Shown: positions 1 to 8,331 of the stretch, one piece after another | How the letters are laid out: the number at the start of each line of letters is the position of its first letter | Numbering within the stretch: the stretch's first letter is position 1 | From: Brevibacillus brevis | GTDB taxonomy: Bacteria > Bacillota > Bacilli > Brevibacillales > Brevibacillaceae | Reading direction: 5' to 3' | DNA length: 64,000 nt | Assembly (NCBI RefSeq): GCF_031583145.1 | Contig: NZ_CP134052.1 | Location: 1-64,000 of the forward strand | Notes under the pieces: generated by a model | What the model was told of the DNA's origin: nothing | The model's database searches: none | What the model saw: only the letters and a program-made list of their open reading frames with translations | Translations under genes and position numbers: made by a program

Positions 1-65
1 CAAACCAAGTCGCGAAGCGACTTATAAGATTGCGGTAGCAATCTTTATATCCTGCACTTACGCAC

Positions 66-110
66 GAAAAACCCCCCAAGCAGCCTTCGGGCTGCAAGGG
101 GGGCTTTTTC
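66..110. terminator. Strong bidirectional terminator
   Basis: A-run, CCCCCC, GCAGCC, loop TTCG, GGCTGC, GGGGGG, then T-run: a near-perfect stem that would work on both strands. Just before it are two further small hairpins, AGTCG-cgaa-CGACT (about 9-23) and AGATTGC-ggta-GCAATCT (about 27-44), so this may be the 3' end of a transcript entering from outside the window. Confidence 0.8.
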
Positions 111-120
111 GAAGTCCTTG

Positions 121-1380
121 CTTCGAAGCTATACTCTTAGCTCGACATCTCAGATGAGCCTCGATCCAATCCAAAACCGCACGGCAATACACCATCAGAA
201 ACGAATTGTTCGCAATCGCAACAGTTTCAATCAGTCACTAAAGATCACGAAAAAACAGTAGCAGACAGCAAGTGAACCGCTTTGACTGGAGCAGTCCAGT
301 TCAGACATCCATCGATGGCTCTATCCGCCGTCAGAAGATCGTCACCGCTAGTGGCCAGGCAAGGGGCATATCGTTCTGATCGAATCTGCAGCCGGTTTCC
401 AGGGCCTTCCTGTGGGCAAAATGCCTCCTGCAGATCATCCCTGCTGTAGACAACCTTGAGACTCCTGGATCTTTCCGGATCCGCATCCAGTGTGCCGTAC
501 TCAGTTGTGCGACCCTCAATCTACCAGCAGCGCCCTGATCTGCCACCTGCGATGTCACTTGTCTCTTACTATCCGTGAATGAAGTGCAAACTGCTATAAA
601 GCTTTCTCTCAAGTCAAAAGCCAAAATAAGATCCTCATAAACTATGTATAAAATCCAATGAAATTCAAATCATACACCAAGGTTAGAATGATATTGCGGA
701 AAGGAAAATCCTATAATATCAAGGCTAAAAAAAGTTGATATTATATAATGTTAAATTAAAAAATATCATATCATATGAAAAATATACAAAAGAGACTGCA
801 TAAACCGACCGAAAAACTTCACTGGATGACTATTAAACCGCCCCAAACAACTGGCTCGAAAATTTAAAAACTAATGTAATACTCAGTTAAACAAAGTAAT
901 ACTTATTAATACCTTAGTATTACCTGATAACACTTATATCAGATGTAGATGACAGAAATAAGCTCGTCTTGTAACCGTTTCTCCCAACTACTACTACCCT
1001 ATTATTCCTCTCTTATGAGACACTGCAATCTCTTTATGTAGTTGATAATCACTAGAAAAAGGCCCACCTTCCAGCCGTCTCCGACAGCTTCGACGTGCAG
1101 CCGGCAGCGTAGTCTCCTTGTTTACTCCAGATCTACACCGACAGGACGGGGCAACCGGTCGACACGGGCTTCTCCTGCAACTCATCACCGGCCTGGGTGT
1201 TACCCCCTACTTTCTTCGGCTTTGCAGCCGAACGGCCAGTGGCGATCGGCGGGCAAGACGTCCACTGCAGCTCATGGCCGTCCGAGTGTGACGTGGGTAG
1301 AAAAACAAACACCCGTTCTATCCAATTAATGGAATCGGTGCTACAATAAATGATAAGTACAATATCGAAAGAGTAGGAGG
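121..1380. other. Non-coding stretch with repeat remnants
   Basis: I see no convincing gene here. About 300-545 and 1060-1310 hold degraded copies of the GC-rich dispersed repeat (element C). Between 650 and 960 the DNA is very AT-rich. It includes an inverted repeat ATAATATCAA / TTGATATTAT (713-744) and, at about 876-935, two AGTAATACTT-like motifs that recur at 5305-5385. Open frames in this stretch have no ribosome binding site and read through the repeat. Confidence 0.6.
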
Positions 1381-1386
1381 ATTTTT

Positions 1387-1683
1387 ATGGGTACTGTAAC
1401 TGCAGTTGGTTGGAAAAATAAAAAAGGCACTGGAGGTCGGTCATGTAATTGCGGTTCATGGAAGGATCATTGGATTAATAATTCAGGTAAATCTTGGCCA
1501 AGTACCTGTTCGATTGCAAATTGCAATAATAGACCAACACTTGGCGCTCATGTTATTAATTCAAATGTATCAGGAGAAAAAATTATTCCAGCATGTGATT
1601 CATGCAACAAACTAAATGGTGAGTTTACATTGAAAGGTGGAATCACTCTAGTATCCGCGAACAAACAACAAACATGTCAATAA
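1387..1683 (+). CDS. Small HNH-like, cysteine-rich protein
   Basis: 98 residues, started by ATG behind a good AGGAGG. Cysteine pairs occur at the N-terminal side (SCNCGSW), in the middle (CSIANC) and near the C-terminus (CDSCN), with GAHVIN between the last two. The C-x(n)-C, GAHV, P-x-C-x-x-C-N order resembles the zinc-binding beta-beta-alpha core of small HNH nuclease-like proteins, in which the His of the GAHV motif would be catalytic. The HW-x-N-x-S-G stretch is also typical of a small family found near mobile elements. Function is inferred from motif layout only; a purely structural zinc protein is possible. It is one of the few plus-strand genes and sits alone with its neighbour at 1733. 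Confidence 0.6.
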   Translation: MGTVTAVGWKNKKGTGGRSCNCGSWKDHWINNSGKSWPSTCSIANCNNRPTLGAHVINSNVSGEKIIPACDSCNKLNGEFTLKGGITLVSANKQQTCQ

Positions 1684-1732
1684 TTGATCAAAAAGACGTT
1701 AGATTTGTACCAAAATATAGGAGATCTTGAAG

Positions 1733-1930
1733 ATGAACAAAGTCATTCGATTCATGGAGAAGCATGAAAAACCTATTAATCTGGCAAGTAAACTGATAGC
1801 CACTGTTGGTATTGTCTGGATCTGCTTTACCCAGCAAGACAAAATCAATCCATTCTTCCTGTCAGCTCTGACACTGCCAGTTTACTTTGGAATCATATAC
1901 ATAACAGACAGGATGAGGGCGGCTAATTAG
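1733..1930 (+). CDS. Small membrane protein
   Basis: 65 residues. The second ATG (1733) is chosen because AGGAG lies about 9 bases upstream; an in-frame ATG at 1727 is too close to that site. A hydrophobic segment (LIATVGIVWICF) is followed by a second one (LSALTLPVYFGIIYI), giving two predicted membrane passes with a charged N-terminus. No family recognised. It follows the HNH-like gene on the same strand and is followed by a terminator-like stem. Confidence 0.55.
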   Translation: MNKVIRFMEKHEKPINLASKLIATVGIVWICFTQQDKINPFFLSALTLPVYFGIIYITDRMRAAN

Positions 1931-1947
1931 GCTGCTCTCTTTTTTTG
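1915..1947 (+). terminator. Terminator after the 1733 gene
   Basis: GAGGGCGGCT-aatt-AGGCTGCTCTC stem (with G-U pairs) followed by seven T. It overlaps the stop codon of the small membrane protein gene. Confidence 0.55.
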
Positions 1948-2169
1948 TTCGGGTTTAACCTTCGATCTACAGCTCCCTAGTTAAAAAAGCATTCGCCTTT
2001 TCCACGAAATAATTGCCAGGCGCTGCGAAGCTGCTCCGGAGATTTTTGTTGAAAACACGAATATTACCACCACTTCACACCCTGTTTGAAATTCAAGTGC
2101 AAGTGATAGACCTTCTTGCGATCCAGAAGAGAAAGACCAGGCTGCTGCCGCTCAGGATCGCATTCACAA

Positions 2170-2500
2170 CCCGCACGGCGGCGTCCAGGGCGCGGCCTCC
2201 TGGTTCTTCCGGATCTGCAGCCGGCGGTCGGGGCCGACCGGCGGGTAAGACGTCTCATGCTGCTCATCACCGACTGAGGCTGAAAGACGCTGCCCCCTAC
2301 TTTCTTCTGGCACTGCAAGCGGCAAGCGGCGGTCAGGATGGTCCCCCCCTATCCCCCATCACCTGCCGGGCCAGGGCGCGGCCTCCCAGGTCCTTACCGA
2401 TCCCCGGACAAACGCGCCGGAGTCACCGGCGGGCACGGCCTTCTCCTGCTGCTCACGGCCAGCGAGTGGTCTACGGGTTTCTCGAGATTCACACGCCGTT
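2170..2500. repeat. GC-rich dispersed repeat C (about two diverged copies)
   Basis: Contains the unit core GGCCTCCTGGTTCTTCCGG followed by ATCTGCAGCCGGC and further downstream GGGC-x-GCGTCTCCTGC-like sequence. The same core recurs at 33087, 46452, 51155 and 57386, with weaker matches at 300, 1060 and 22160. Reading frames across it are long only because of its GC content. Confidence 0.65.
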
Positions 2501-2602
2501 GTTGGGGAAGGACGACTCAGCAATTGACCGAGAAAGAATTAAACAAAAAGTAAAGAGACGCTTAGAAAGTGTTCTAACTTCCCAAACGTCTCTTATACAT
2601 TT

Positions 2603-3100
2603 TCAAGCCCAAGCTTCAATATCACTATCTGAAATGTCTAGCTGCACTTCGTCTCTATCCTCATGATCAGGATCTTTTACGTGTTCTTCTTCTGATACTG
2701 AGCCTTTTACCTCAAAAGAGTTATTGGTTTCCTGTGGTACGAGCTTTTCTTCTGTCGCTACCACCTTTACACTTTCCGCCTTATCTTGGGTTACCAAAGG
2801 CTGTATAATCTCCGAACTAGGTAGGCTTGTATGGGCAGGAGGTACTACAGGCTGAGATATTCGCGTCTCTACAGGCACCTGGTTCATAAGCTCTCCTAGA
2901 TTTCTTTCCGTAGGGATCAAAAGTTGTAGGTTCTGCACTCCCCCACGCCTTATGATATCCTGTTCAATTAAATATCGGATGGAATCCCCATGATTAGATT
3001 GACTGTTAATCCACTGCATAATCAGTGGGTGTTCATCTAAACGGGTTTTCATAGTGATCACGTCACCTGGAACTTTCGTTTTCTTTATTCCCCTAGACAA
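2603..3100 (-). CDS. ParR-like partition adaptor / DNA-binding protein
   Basis: 165 residues, starting at TTG behind GGGGGGTGATC. The N-terminal half (to about residue 55) is basic and has a short strand-helix-helix look (MKTRLDEHPLIMQWI, then DSIRYLIEQDI), consistent with the ribbon-helix-helix fold of ParR proteins. The remainder is low-complexity and very acidic (EEEHVKDPDHEDRDEVQLD). In type II partition systems ParR binds the centromere and caps the ParM filament. It lies 32 bp behind the actin-like gene and is its only operon partner of suitable size, which is the main support. Sequence similarity to known ParR is weak by eye. Confidence 0.6.
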   Translation of the reverse strand: MSRGIKKTKVPGDVITMKTRLDEHPLIMQWINSQSNHGDSIRYLIEQDIIRRGGVQNLQLLIPTERNLGELMNQVPVETRISQPVVPPAHTSLPSSEIIQPLVTQDKAESVKVVATEEKLVPQETNNSFEVKGSVSEEEHVKDPDHEDRDEVQLDISDSDIEAWA

Positions 3101-3132
3101 TTGATCACCCCCCTAAGTTTTTTGAATCAGAT

Positions 3133-4341
3133 TTACACTGTAGCTTGCTGCGACTTCGCTTTCAAAGCGGTGAAGATCTTACTCTTTGTAAAAATGTACA
3201 GCCCTTCCGCATTCATCGTAACGGCATATTCTTTTGGAATGTAAAACAATTGAATTTCCCGTTCTTCGCACAACGTTTTCAAATATGGTTCAAGCACCGA
3301 TCTCATCAGGATACTACCGCCACCATAAACAATAAGTACATCGATCTCATTTCTTGTTTTAGTGAGCTGATTTCGAACGTTACGTATGATTTGTTTAGCC
3401 TGGTTGTCTAGCGGCAATCTTAACGTTTTTTGAGCACGATCATGGTATTTATGTGTCGGTTGCTTTATAACATCACTAAAGAATTGACGCGGAGAATCGG
3501 GCAAATGAATGAGACGGTTAAATTCATCTAATGCCTCTTCGATTGCATGTCCAGCACCATGATTGCTGCCATGAACGAACTGGCGCAAGAACTGATTTCC
3601 AACGGTAACTGGATATTCGGTCGTTCCATCACCAATATCAATATGTAGAATGCGTTTATCTGCGAAATACTGCCCCGTAACCTTATCCAGCTTATTGGTT
3701 TCAGCAAACTCTTTAAAGATGTCGTCTTTTCTCCATTCCCCATCTAATGATTTTTGAATAGAGAAAGTCACAGGTGTTGCTTCGGGAATTGCTTTCACAT
3801 AGCTAAAGATCACTTCGACATTGACACGTTTTTTACCCAAGTGAACAGTAACTTTATGAGCCTGTCCATTAATCATAAATCGTTGTTCAAACTTAGCTGC
3901 TGACTCTTCGTTATGCTGCGTTACAGGCAAAGCAGTAGTCATATCCACTTTTACCTGAATCGATTCTGGCAATTCGTTTGTATCTTCATATACCTTTTGA
4001 ACGGCGTAGCCACTGATATTCGCTAAAGTATTAATAATCGGTAAATCGACATCGCACTTCATATCGATTCCCACTTGCATATTATCAAGAATCTCGCCAC
4101 TTTTAAGAGCGAATTGACCAACGTAATACATACCTGGTCTTGCACTTGGGGAATCCACCGTAACAATAAGCTGATCCAATAAGTTTGTCACAAGACTTTC
4201 TGGTACTATTTCTTCCGTCCAAGGCAAGCCATCAACTGGGCAATTTACGTTTGGCTGCCTGATCAATTTACCATCAATGATAATGTCTTGCTCACTGTTA
4301 CCGTTATCATTACCAACACTAAACTTCAATTTCTTTGTCAT
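3133..4341 (-). CDS. parM: ParM/Alp-type plasmid-segregating actin homologue
   Basis: 402 residues; the start at 4341 has GGGAGGTAACAAGT before it, so an in-frame codon 21 bases upstream is rejected. Actin-fold ATPase signatures are visible: a phosphate-1 loop at about residues 10-15 (GNDNGNS), phosphate-2 IDIGDGTTEYP at about 234-244, and the adenosine motif YGGGSILM at about 339-346. Family members polymerise into ATP-driven filaments that push plasmid copies apart through ParR bound to the centromere. It is the middle gene of a three-gene minus-strand operon, and the upstream iteron array would be the centromere. Which of the diverse Alp families it belongs to cannot be told by eye. Confidence 0.85.
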   Translation of the reverse strand: MTKKLKFSVGNDNGNSEQDIIIDGKLIRQPNVNCPVDGLPWTEEIVPESLVTNLLDQLIVTVDSPSARPGMYYVGQFALKSGEILDNMQVGIDMKCDVDLPIINTLANISGYAVQKVYEDTNELPESIQVKVDMTTALPVTQHNEESAAKFEQRFMINGQAHKVTVHLGKKRVNVEVIFSYVKAIPEATPVTFSIQKSLDGEWRKDDIFKEFAETNKLDKVTGQYFADKRILHIDIGDGTTEYPVTVGNQFLRQFVHGSNHGAGHAIEEALDEFNRLIHLPDSPRQFFSDVIKQPTHKYHDRAQKTLRLPLDNQAKQIIRNVRNQLTKTRNEIDVLIVYGGGSILMRSVLEPYLKTLCEEREIQLFYIPKEYAVTMNAEGLYIFTKSKIFTALKAKSQQATV

Positions 4342-4376
4342 ACTTGTTACCTCCCTATTCATATGTTTGTCTATGT

Positions 4377-5030
4377 TTAATTTTCTTTAATTCCAAATTC
4401 TTTTCGGATTCGTTCTTCTTTATGTTTTCTTATGTAGTCTCTAACGAACTTGTCCCTGTTTTCAACGTCCTCAATCTTAACCAAACCAAAAAGGCCAGTC
4501 TTTTTAACCCTTTCTGTTTCAGGCTTTTGATACCACAAAGCAAGCGCTTCATCCTCAAGTTGGTCAAGGATCCGTGATTGTGTGATGAAATCATTGATCT
4601 TTTCTTGTCGTTCTTCTTCCCTACTTTTCGGTTCAGGCAATGCCCTAATTGCTTCACTTGCTTTTTGTTCCGCAATTCGATACGCCATCTGCTCAAACTC
4701 TCTGAGAAGCACTTTTCTTAGTTCAGCAGGATCGCTAACCTCTAATTGGTTATCGGATCCGGCTGGGAAAGGCCGAACCTCAAACTCTTGGGCAACACTG
4801 TCAAAGATCGGGTCTAAATTCCACCCTTCTTCCCTCTTCTTCTTGATGAATAGTCCAATCTCCAGATCCTTCGAGTCATAGACCTTTTCGCCAGAAGATT
4901 CAACACGGTTTATATAATGGATTCGTTTTCTCTCCATTTCTTTAAACCACGAATCAACTGTGTTGTAGTGCTTGCCGATTTGTTTCGAAAACTCATTGAG
5001 TTTCCAATGCTGTTTCTCCCCTTCTACCAT
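4377..5030 (-). CDS. RacA/MerR-like HTH protein with coiled coil, first gene of par operon
   Basis: 217 residues with a strong GAGGAGGGG site. The N-terminus (HWKLNEFSKQIGKHYNTVDSW) is a MerR/RacA-type helix-turn-helix, followed by an acidic and basic coiled-coil region (about 60-217, rich in E, K and R; no membrane segment). RacA anchors the chromosome to the cell pole, and similar HTH-plus-coil proteins (for example TubY) accompany plasmid tubulin and actin partition systems as regulators or adaptors. Here it lies directly downstream of the iterons and 35 bp before parM, so it probably binds the iterons to repress the operon and/or help segregation. Role is inferred from context. Confidence 0.65.
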   Translation of the reverse strand: MVEGEKQHWKLNEFSKQIGKHYNTVDSWFKEMERKRIHYINRVESSGEKVYDSKDLEIGLFIKKKREEGWNLDPIFDSVAQEFEVRPFPAGSDNQLEVSDPAELRKVLLREFEQMAYRIAEQKASEAIRALPEPKSREEERQEKINDFITQSRILDQLEDEALALWYQKPETERVKKTGLFGLVKIEDVENRDKFVRDYIRKHKEERIRKEFGIKEN

Positions 5031-5085
5031 CGATATCCCCTCCTCTCAATAATGATACACCACGCACACAAGGGATCTACACCCC

Positions 5086-5272
5086 ACAAATGATTCACAC
5101 GAACACTTTCACACATGACTCACAGTCAACAAATGACTCACAACCAGCATTTCACTTGTGATTCACTCCAAACAAGTGATTCACCACAACTATGTCACGT
5201 GTGATTCATGTTCAATAAGTGATTCACTCCCGGCACCTCACATATGATTAACATTCTACAAGTGATTCACTT
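5086..5272. repeat. Iteron array, candidate centromere (parC)
   Basis: At least nine copies of (A/G)TGATTCAC or a one- to two-base variant (TGACTCAC, TGATTAAC, TGATTCATG) at about 5088, 5113, 5134, 5157, 5177, 5203, 5220, 5245 and 5262. Spacing is 17-26 bp and averages near 21 bp, about two helical turns, so all sites face the same side. The array sits immediately upstream of the par operon, the usual place of a ParR-bound centromere. An origin of replication is the alternative, but no rep gene is adjacent. Confidence 0.7.
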
Positions 5273-5304
5273 TTCCTCCTGTTTGCGGTGTTACTTTAGA
5301 AGAA

Positions 5305-5385
5305 AAAAGAAATACTTTGATTATATTTAGTATTACTTTTTATTAATTAAGTAATACTTAGGTGATATAAAGTAATACTTTGTGA
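5305..5385. repeat. AGTAATACTT repeat cluster
   Basis: Four copies of a near-palindrome AAGTATTACT / AGTAATACTT within about 75 bp of AT-rich DNA (AAATACTTTG, TAGTATTACTT, AAGTAATACTTAG, AAAGTAATACTTTG). Similar copies occur at 876-935, on the far side of the partition cassette. It is a probable protein-binding site cluster; the small winged-helix gene next door (5434-5706) is a candidate binder. Confidence 0.5.
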
Positions 5386-5433
5386 TCTATTTTAAAGTCA
5401 CCTTATGGTGACAGTAGGGAAGGGGGAGTGGAA

Positions 5434-5706
5434 TTAGCTCCGATATGACATTATCGCCAAACCGTTCTCATTAATCGAGACAAATATACGCCGGTTATCC
5501 TTCGGGTCTTTTTGCTGTTCGATTAATGCAGCACCATCTAAACGTGCAAGCTCAGTTGAAAACTTGCTTTGTTTAAGCTGCGAAAGGGCCATAAGATCGA
5601 GAATAGCCAAAGACTCCTTTGATTTGAGAATCTGCAGGATTTCCCATGAAGAATCCGTCATCCTTTTTGAGATAGCCAGTAAAACATCGCTTGGAAAAGG
5701 CATCAA
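5434..5706 (-). CDS. Small winged-helix (MarR-like) regulator
   Basis: 90 residues. Helical N-terminus, then a recognition-helix region (ILDLMALSQLKQSKFSTELA) and a beta-wing (LIEQQKDPKDNRRIFVSI), the order seen in the DNA-binding core of MarR/ArsR-type proteins but without the dimerisation helices of full-length MarR. The start lies behind AGAGGGGG. It is divergent from the AbrB-like gene at 5878 with an AT-rich interval between them. Targets unknown; the AGTAATACTT cluster just downstream is a reasonable guess. Confidence 0.6.
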   Translation of the reverse strand: MMPFPSDVLLAISKRMTDSSWEILQILKSKESLAILDLMALSQLKQSKFSTELARLDGAALIEQQKDPKDNRRIFVSINENGLAIMSYRS

Positions 5707-5877
5707 AACACCCCCTCTAATAAATATCTTATTATTTAATATAATATCATACTATTTTAATGGACGCAAGCTTTATACTCTGACCTCCGAATCTTGTGGA
5801 ATGATAAAACGGACAAGCGCATATGTAAGAAATGTAAGTAAGGTAAGAAACCTCTTACCTCAAAAGGAGGGCATCTA

Positions 5878-6108
5878 ATGATACAAAAGCCTTTGTATTC
5901 CCCTGTATCGTCAAAAGGCCAAACTGTAATACCCGCAGCACTCAGAAAAAAGCTCAATATTCAAAAGGGGAGTGTTCTCCATTTTGAATTGCTCTCAAAT
6001 AATACTTTCGTCGTTCGGGTTATTAGAGAAGGGGAATCCTTATCCAATATATCCCCGGTCCATAAAACAAGCAAAATTCCAGCTATCGGGCTTAAAAAAA
6101 CGTTTTAG
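5878..6108 (+). CDS. AbrB/MazE-type SpoVT-fold transcription regulator
   Basis: 76 residues behind a strong AAAGGAGGG. The N-terminal 45 residues carry the swapped-hairpin AbrB signature (SSKGQTVIPAALRKKLNI), found in AbrB, SpoVT and MazE-type antitoxins. The C-terminal 30 residues are not conserved and could bind a partner. There is no toxin gene directly downstream on the same strand; the convergent small gene at 6105-6248 overlaps its end by four bases. A stand-alone transition-state-like regulator is therefore as likely as an antitoxin. Confidence 0.75.
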   Translation: MIQKPLYSPVSSKGQTVIPAALRKKLNIQKGSVLHFELLSNNTFVVRVIREGESLSNISPVHKTSKIPAIGLKKTF

Positions 6109-6248
6109 TTTCCCTTGGGTTTTTTTGAATTGCTCTTGAGTTGCTCCATCCATTTTCTTTGTTCCTTCAATTTAGTCGCTAATAAGCGAAGTTGCTCATC
6201 GGAGAAGTCCTGTTCATTTTTAGGGAATGGAATCACTTTTCGCTGCAT
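6105..6248 (-). CDS. Small basic protein of unknown function
   Basis: 47 residues: starts MQRKVIPFPKNEQDF, then a single amphipathic helix (LRLLATKLKEQRKWMEQLK) and a Lys/Pro-rich tail. GAAAGGA precedes the start. It is convergent with the AbrB-like gene and overlaps its last four bases. No family recognised. Helical content and codon pattern look real, but length makes this tentative. Confidence 0.45.
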   Translation of the reverse strand: MQRKVIPFPKNEQDFSDEQLRLLATKLKEQRKWMEQLKSNSKKPKGN

Positions 6249-6333
6249 GGCCAAAATCCTTTCTTAGATTTATTAGTAGCAGTTTGGCCATTCTCTTCGG
6301 AACTTATACAAAATAGGAGGGAGTTGAACAATT

Positions 6334-6831
6334 ATGAAACTAAATTGGTTTGAACGAGCAATGTACAACTTTAAACGAGTCTCATTTTTGATCGACACCA
6401 AAGAGCATAGCAACCTGGAGCGCTTAACCCATGCCATTAATTACACATTAAACTCGGATGATGAAGAAGATTATGACTTGGATGATCTGAGCCGGTTGTT
6501 AATCCGGAGAGGAATAGAACAGGCATTAGATCTCGGCTTTACACCTTTTTCAAAAGCATTTTATCACTTCATGGCAAACTCCGAAGATACTCGAAAGACA
6601 AAATTTAAGCAAATACATGCAACCTTACACTCAACAGAAATCAAAGCCATAAACGACCTGGTTGCAATGATCAATGAATATCTTGAAGATGAGCAAACAA
6701 ATCATGGTCAGGCATATTACCAAATCGATCAAAATGATTTGCTCAGGTTTTTTATCCGTAAAGGGCATGAAAGCTTTCGCAACATGCCCATACCTAAAGT
6801 AGTTAAGCTGCTTCAAAAAGCCTCGTCTTAA
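6334..6831 (+). CDS. Hypothetical protein with an internally duplicated module
   Basis: 165 residues behind AGGAGG. Two halves each end in a similar helix: DLDDLSRLLIRRGIEQAL (about 47-64) and DQNDLLRFFIRKGHESF (about 130-146), and each is preceded by a strand-helix segment. This suggests a duplicated ribbon-helix-helix-like or helical DNA-binding module within one chain. No named family recognised. It is followed after a short palindromic interval by another plus-strand gene. Confidence 0.6.
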   Translation: MKLNWFERAMYNFKRVSFLIDTKEHSNLERLTHAINYTLNSDDEEDYDLDDLSRLLIRRGIEQALDLGFTPFSKAFYHFMANSEDTRKTKFKQIHATLHSTEIKAINDLVAMINEYLEDEQTNHGQAYYQIDQNDLLRFFIRKGHESFRNMPIPKVVKLLQKASS

Positions 6832-6835
6832 ACTA

Positions 6836-6864
6836 TTGGACAATGGACATTGGACACTGTCCAT
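6836..6864. promoter_or_regulatory. TGGACA direct/inverted repeats, probable operator
   Basis: Three TGGACA copies in 20 bp (6837, 6844, 6851), the last forming the palindrome TGGACA-c-TGTCCA. It lies between two co-oriented genes and just upstream of the downstream gene's ribosome binding site, so it could be a repressor site or an RNA hairpin affecting translation. Confidence 0.4.
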
Positions 6865-6895
6865 GAGTTATTCAAGCAGAGGAGTGGTGTTTTTT

Positions 6896-7444
6896 ATGAA
6901 AAGAAGAGAAGGGGAGAGGGAAAAGGAGCTGAGGAAGGTACGATCTGACAAGAAGAAGCAGTTGCGCCCCTGGCTGCCCGGGACTCTCCTTGCTGAAATG
7001 AAATCACTAAAGAAATTCTTGAATGAACCATCTTTGGCGGCTACTCTGGAGTCAGTCTTGAATAAGACACTCATCAATCGAACCTTTATCGATTATGTAA
7101 AACCTTCGATGTACCGGAGTATTTCTTTACCCATCAGTTCAGACGGTGCTTACCGTTTTACATTGATTGCAAACCAAAACATTGAGTGCATGGCTGATGA
7201 GCTTTACAAAAGGATCAAAGAGGGGATAACGAAAAGATCATCATTTTTCGTTACCAAAGATGTCGCTGAAAATTATATTCACCCTCTTACCTCGGGTCTG
7301 AATATCTCCGCTGATGGACTGGCAACCATCGCCCTCGATTATGCCGTTACGTGCCTTCTGCCCTCGATTGCTCCTGGATACAAAAACAAATATCACGGCC
7401 CATCCAGCAATGAACCAGACAGAAAAACCTCTGGGAGTGCTTAA
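6896..7444 (+). CDS. Hypothetical protein
   Basis: 182 residues from the ATG at 6896, chosen because AGAGGAG lies upstream; an earlier in-frame ATG (6836) has no such site and overlaps the operator-like repeats. The N-terminus is strongly basic (KRREGEREKELRKVRSDKKK), then comes a helical region and a beta-rich middle. No membrane segment or catalytic motif seen. The basic tail and the neighbour suggest a nucleic-acid-binding protein, but that is inference. Confidence 0.5.
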   Translation: MKRREGEREKELRKVRSDKKKQLRPWLPGTLLAEMKSLKKFLNEPSLAATLESVLNKTLINRTFIDYVKPSMYRSISLPISSDGAYRFTLIANQNIECMADELYKRIKEGITKRSSFFVTKDVAENYIHPLTSGLNISADGLATIALDYAVTCLLPSIAPGYKNKYHGPSSNEPDRKTSGSA

Positions 7445-7554
7445 CACCACGATTTGGATTCATACGGAACAGGTATGCGTGCCTCCATAACAACATGACT
7501 ACATATCCACCTACTGCAGAGCAACCGACTGGCGGCACGGGCTTCTGTTCGGTG

Positions 7555-7593
7555 AAAATATAGTTTTAGACTGGAAAATAAAGTTTTAGACTG
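7555..7593. repeat. TTTTAGACTG direct repeat, shared with 30952-30988
   Basis: Two 13-base copies, TAGTTTTAGACTG and AAGTTTTAGACTG, 20 bp apart. The same paired arrangement occurs at 30952-30988 (AAGTATTAGATTG and TAGTTTTAGACTG, 18 bp apart). Neither is in a gene. Possible remnant of a mobile element end or a protein-binding site. Confidence 0.4.
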
Positions 7594-7664
7594 ATCAGGC
7601 ACAATCGATGTTCTTGTTTAAATGGAACTATCTCTGGAAATAACTATCTGTGTCCAATCACGAA

Positions 7665-7698
7665 AAAATAAGACCAGGATCCTCCTGGTCTTTTCCGT
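7665..7698. terminator. Terminator
   Basis: AAGACCAGG-atcct-CCTGGTCTT stem; on the minus strand it is followed by ATTTTTTCG, on the plus strand by TTCC. It would end minus-strand transcription after the 7712-7915 pseudogene. Confidence 0.75.
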
Positions 7699-7711
7699 TT
7701 AAGTAGGGGGT

Positions 7712-7915
7712 TTACTCTTTCGCACTCCATTTAGCAAACAAAACGCCAAGACGAACAACAAGCAAAACTCCCCAAACAGTCGACAAAACGATAAAACAGA
7801 CTTTTGCTGTACTGCCCATACCTGCATAATCAAGACCAAACAAAATAAGGGACACGAAAGCAAGGACACCCAGGCCATGCTACAATGTGCTAATAGCCTT
7901 TACAAAACCACTCAT
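7712..7915 (-). pseudogene. Small membrane protein gene broken by an in-frame TAG
   Basis: Starts with ATG behind GGGAGG and reads MSGFVKAISTL, then TAG (7880-7882), then continues in the same frame with two hydrophobic segments (GVLAFVSLILFGLDYAG and CFIVLSTVWGVLLVV) and a charged tail ending WSAKE. Total 67 codons including the stop codon inside. The frame after the TAG is open and clearly membrane-protein-like, so this was one gene that acquired a single nonsense mutation (or, less likely, is read through). Confidence 0.7.
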
Positions 7916-7936
7916 ATGAATGCCTCCCAAATGTAT

Positions 7937-8242
7937 TTAGTTTTTGCTCATTTCGACAAGCTGCTTGATTGCATTCCAGTATGAATGAACGGCAATTTCA
8001 GCTTCCTCCTCTGATCCAAATGTAGCGATTACAGCCAGCCAAGATTTTCCCTCGTAATCAAAAAGCATATGGTTAGGAAGAGTCTGCTCCATTTCATTTT
8101 CTGATAATTCCCTATGAATGACAAAATGGCAATTATCGATATTCTGTATTATGTATTTATTTGGTTTGATATCATCGCTTACAAATATTTCACTTGGTGC
8201 TTCTAATATCCTCATTTCATTTTCTTTTAGCAAGTTGTTCAC
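7937..8242 (-). CDS. Hypothetical protein
   Basis: 101 residues, soluble, acidic (pI looks low), with no recognisable motif. It is the first of a row of small minus-strand genes. The start is uncertain: the GTG at 8242 has only a weak upstream AGAG, and an internal ATG (about residue 10) is an alternative. Confidence 0.5.
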   Translation of the reverse strand: MNNLLKENEMRILEAPSEIFVSDDIKPNKYIIQNIDNCHFVIHRELSENEMEQTLPNHMLFDYEGKSWLAVIATFGSEEEAEIAVHSYWNAIKQLVEMSKN

Positions 8243-8331
8243 CTCTACATTTAATTACTGATCTTAGGATAAGTAACCCTCTTTTTCCAAGGAATCACGT
8301 TCTTTCCTCCCCTAACTATTGAGATAAATAC

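Noticed and set aside
331-624. 97-codon minus-strand frame near the window start
   Set aside because: Runs through a degraded element C, no ribosome binding site, and composition unlike a protein.
2064-2553. Several overlapping frames on both strands
   Set aside because: All lie in GC-rich repeat C and have no initiation signals.
5086-5272. Considered as a CRISPR array
   Set aside because: Repeat core is only 8-9 bp and degenerate, spacing is 17-26 bp, and no cas genes are near; it fits iterons.
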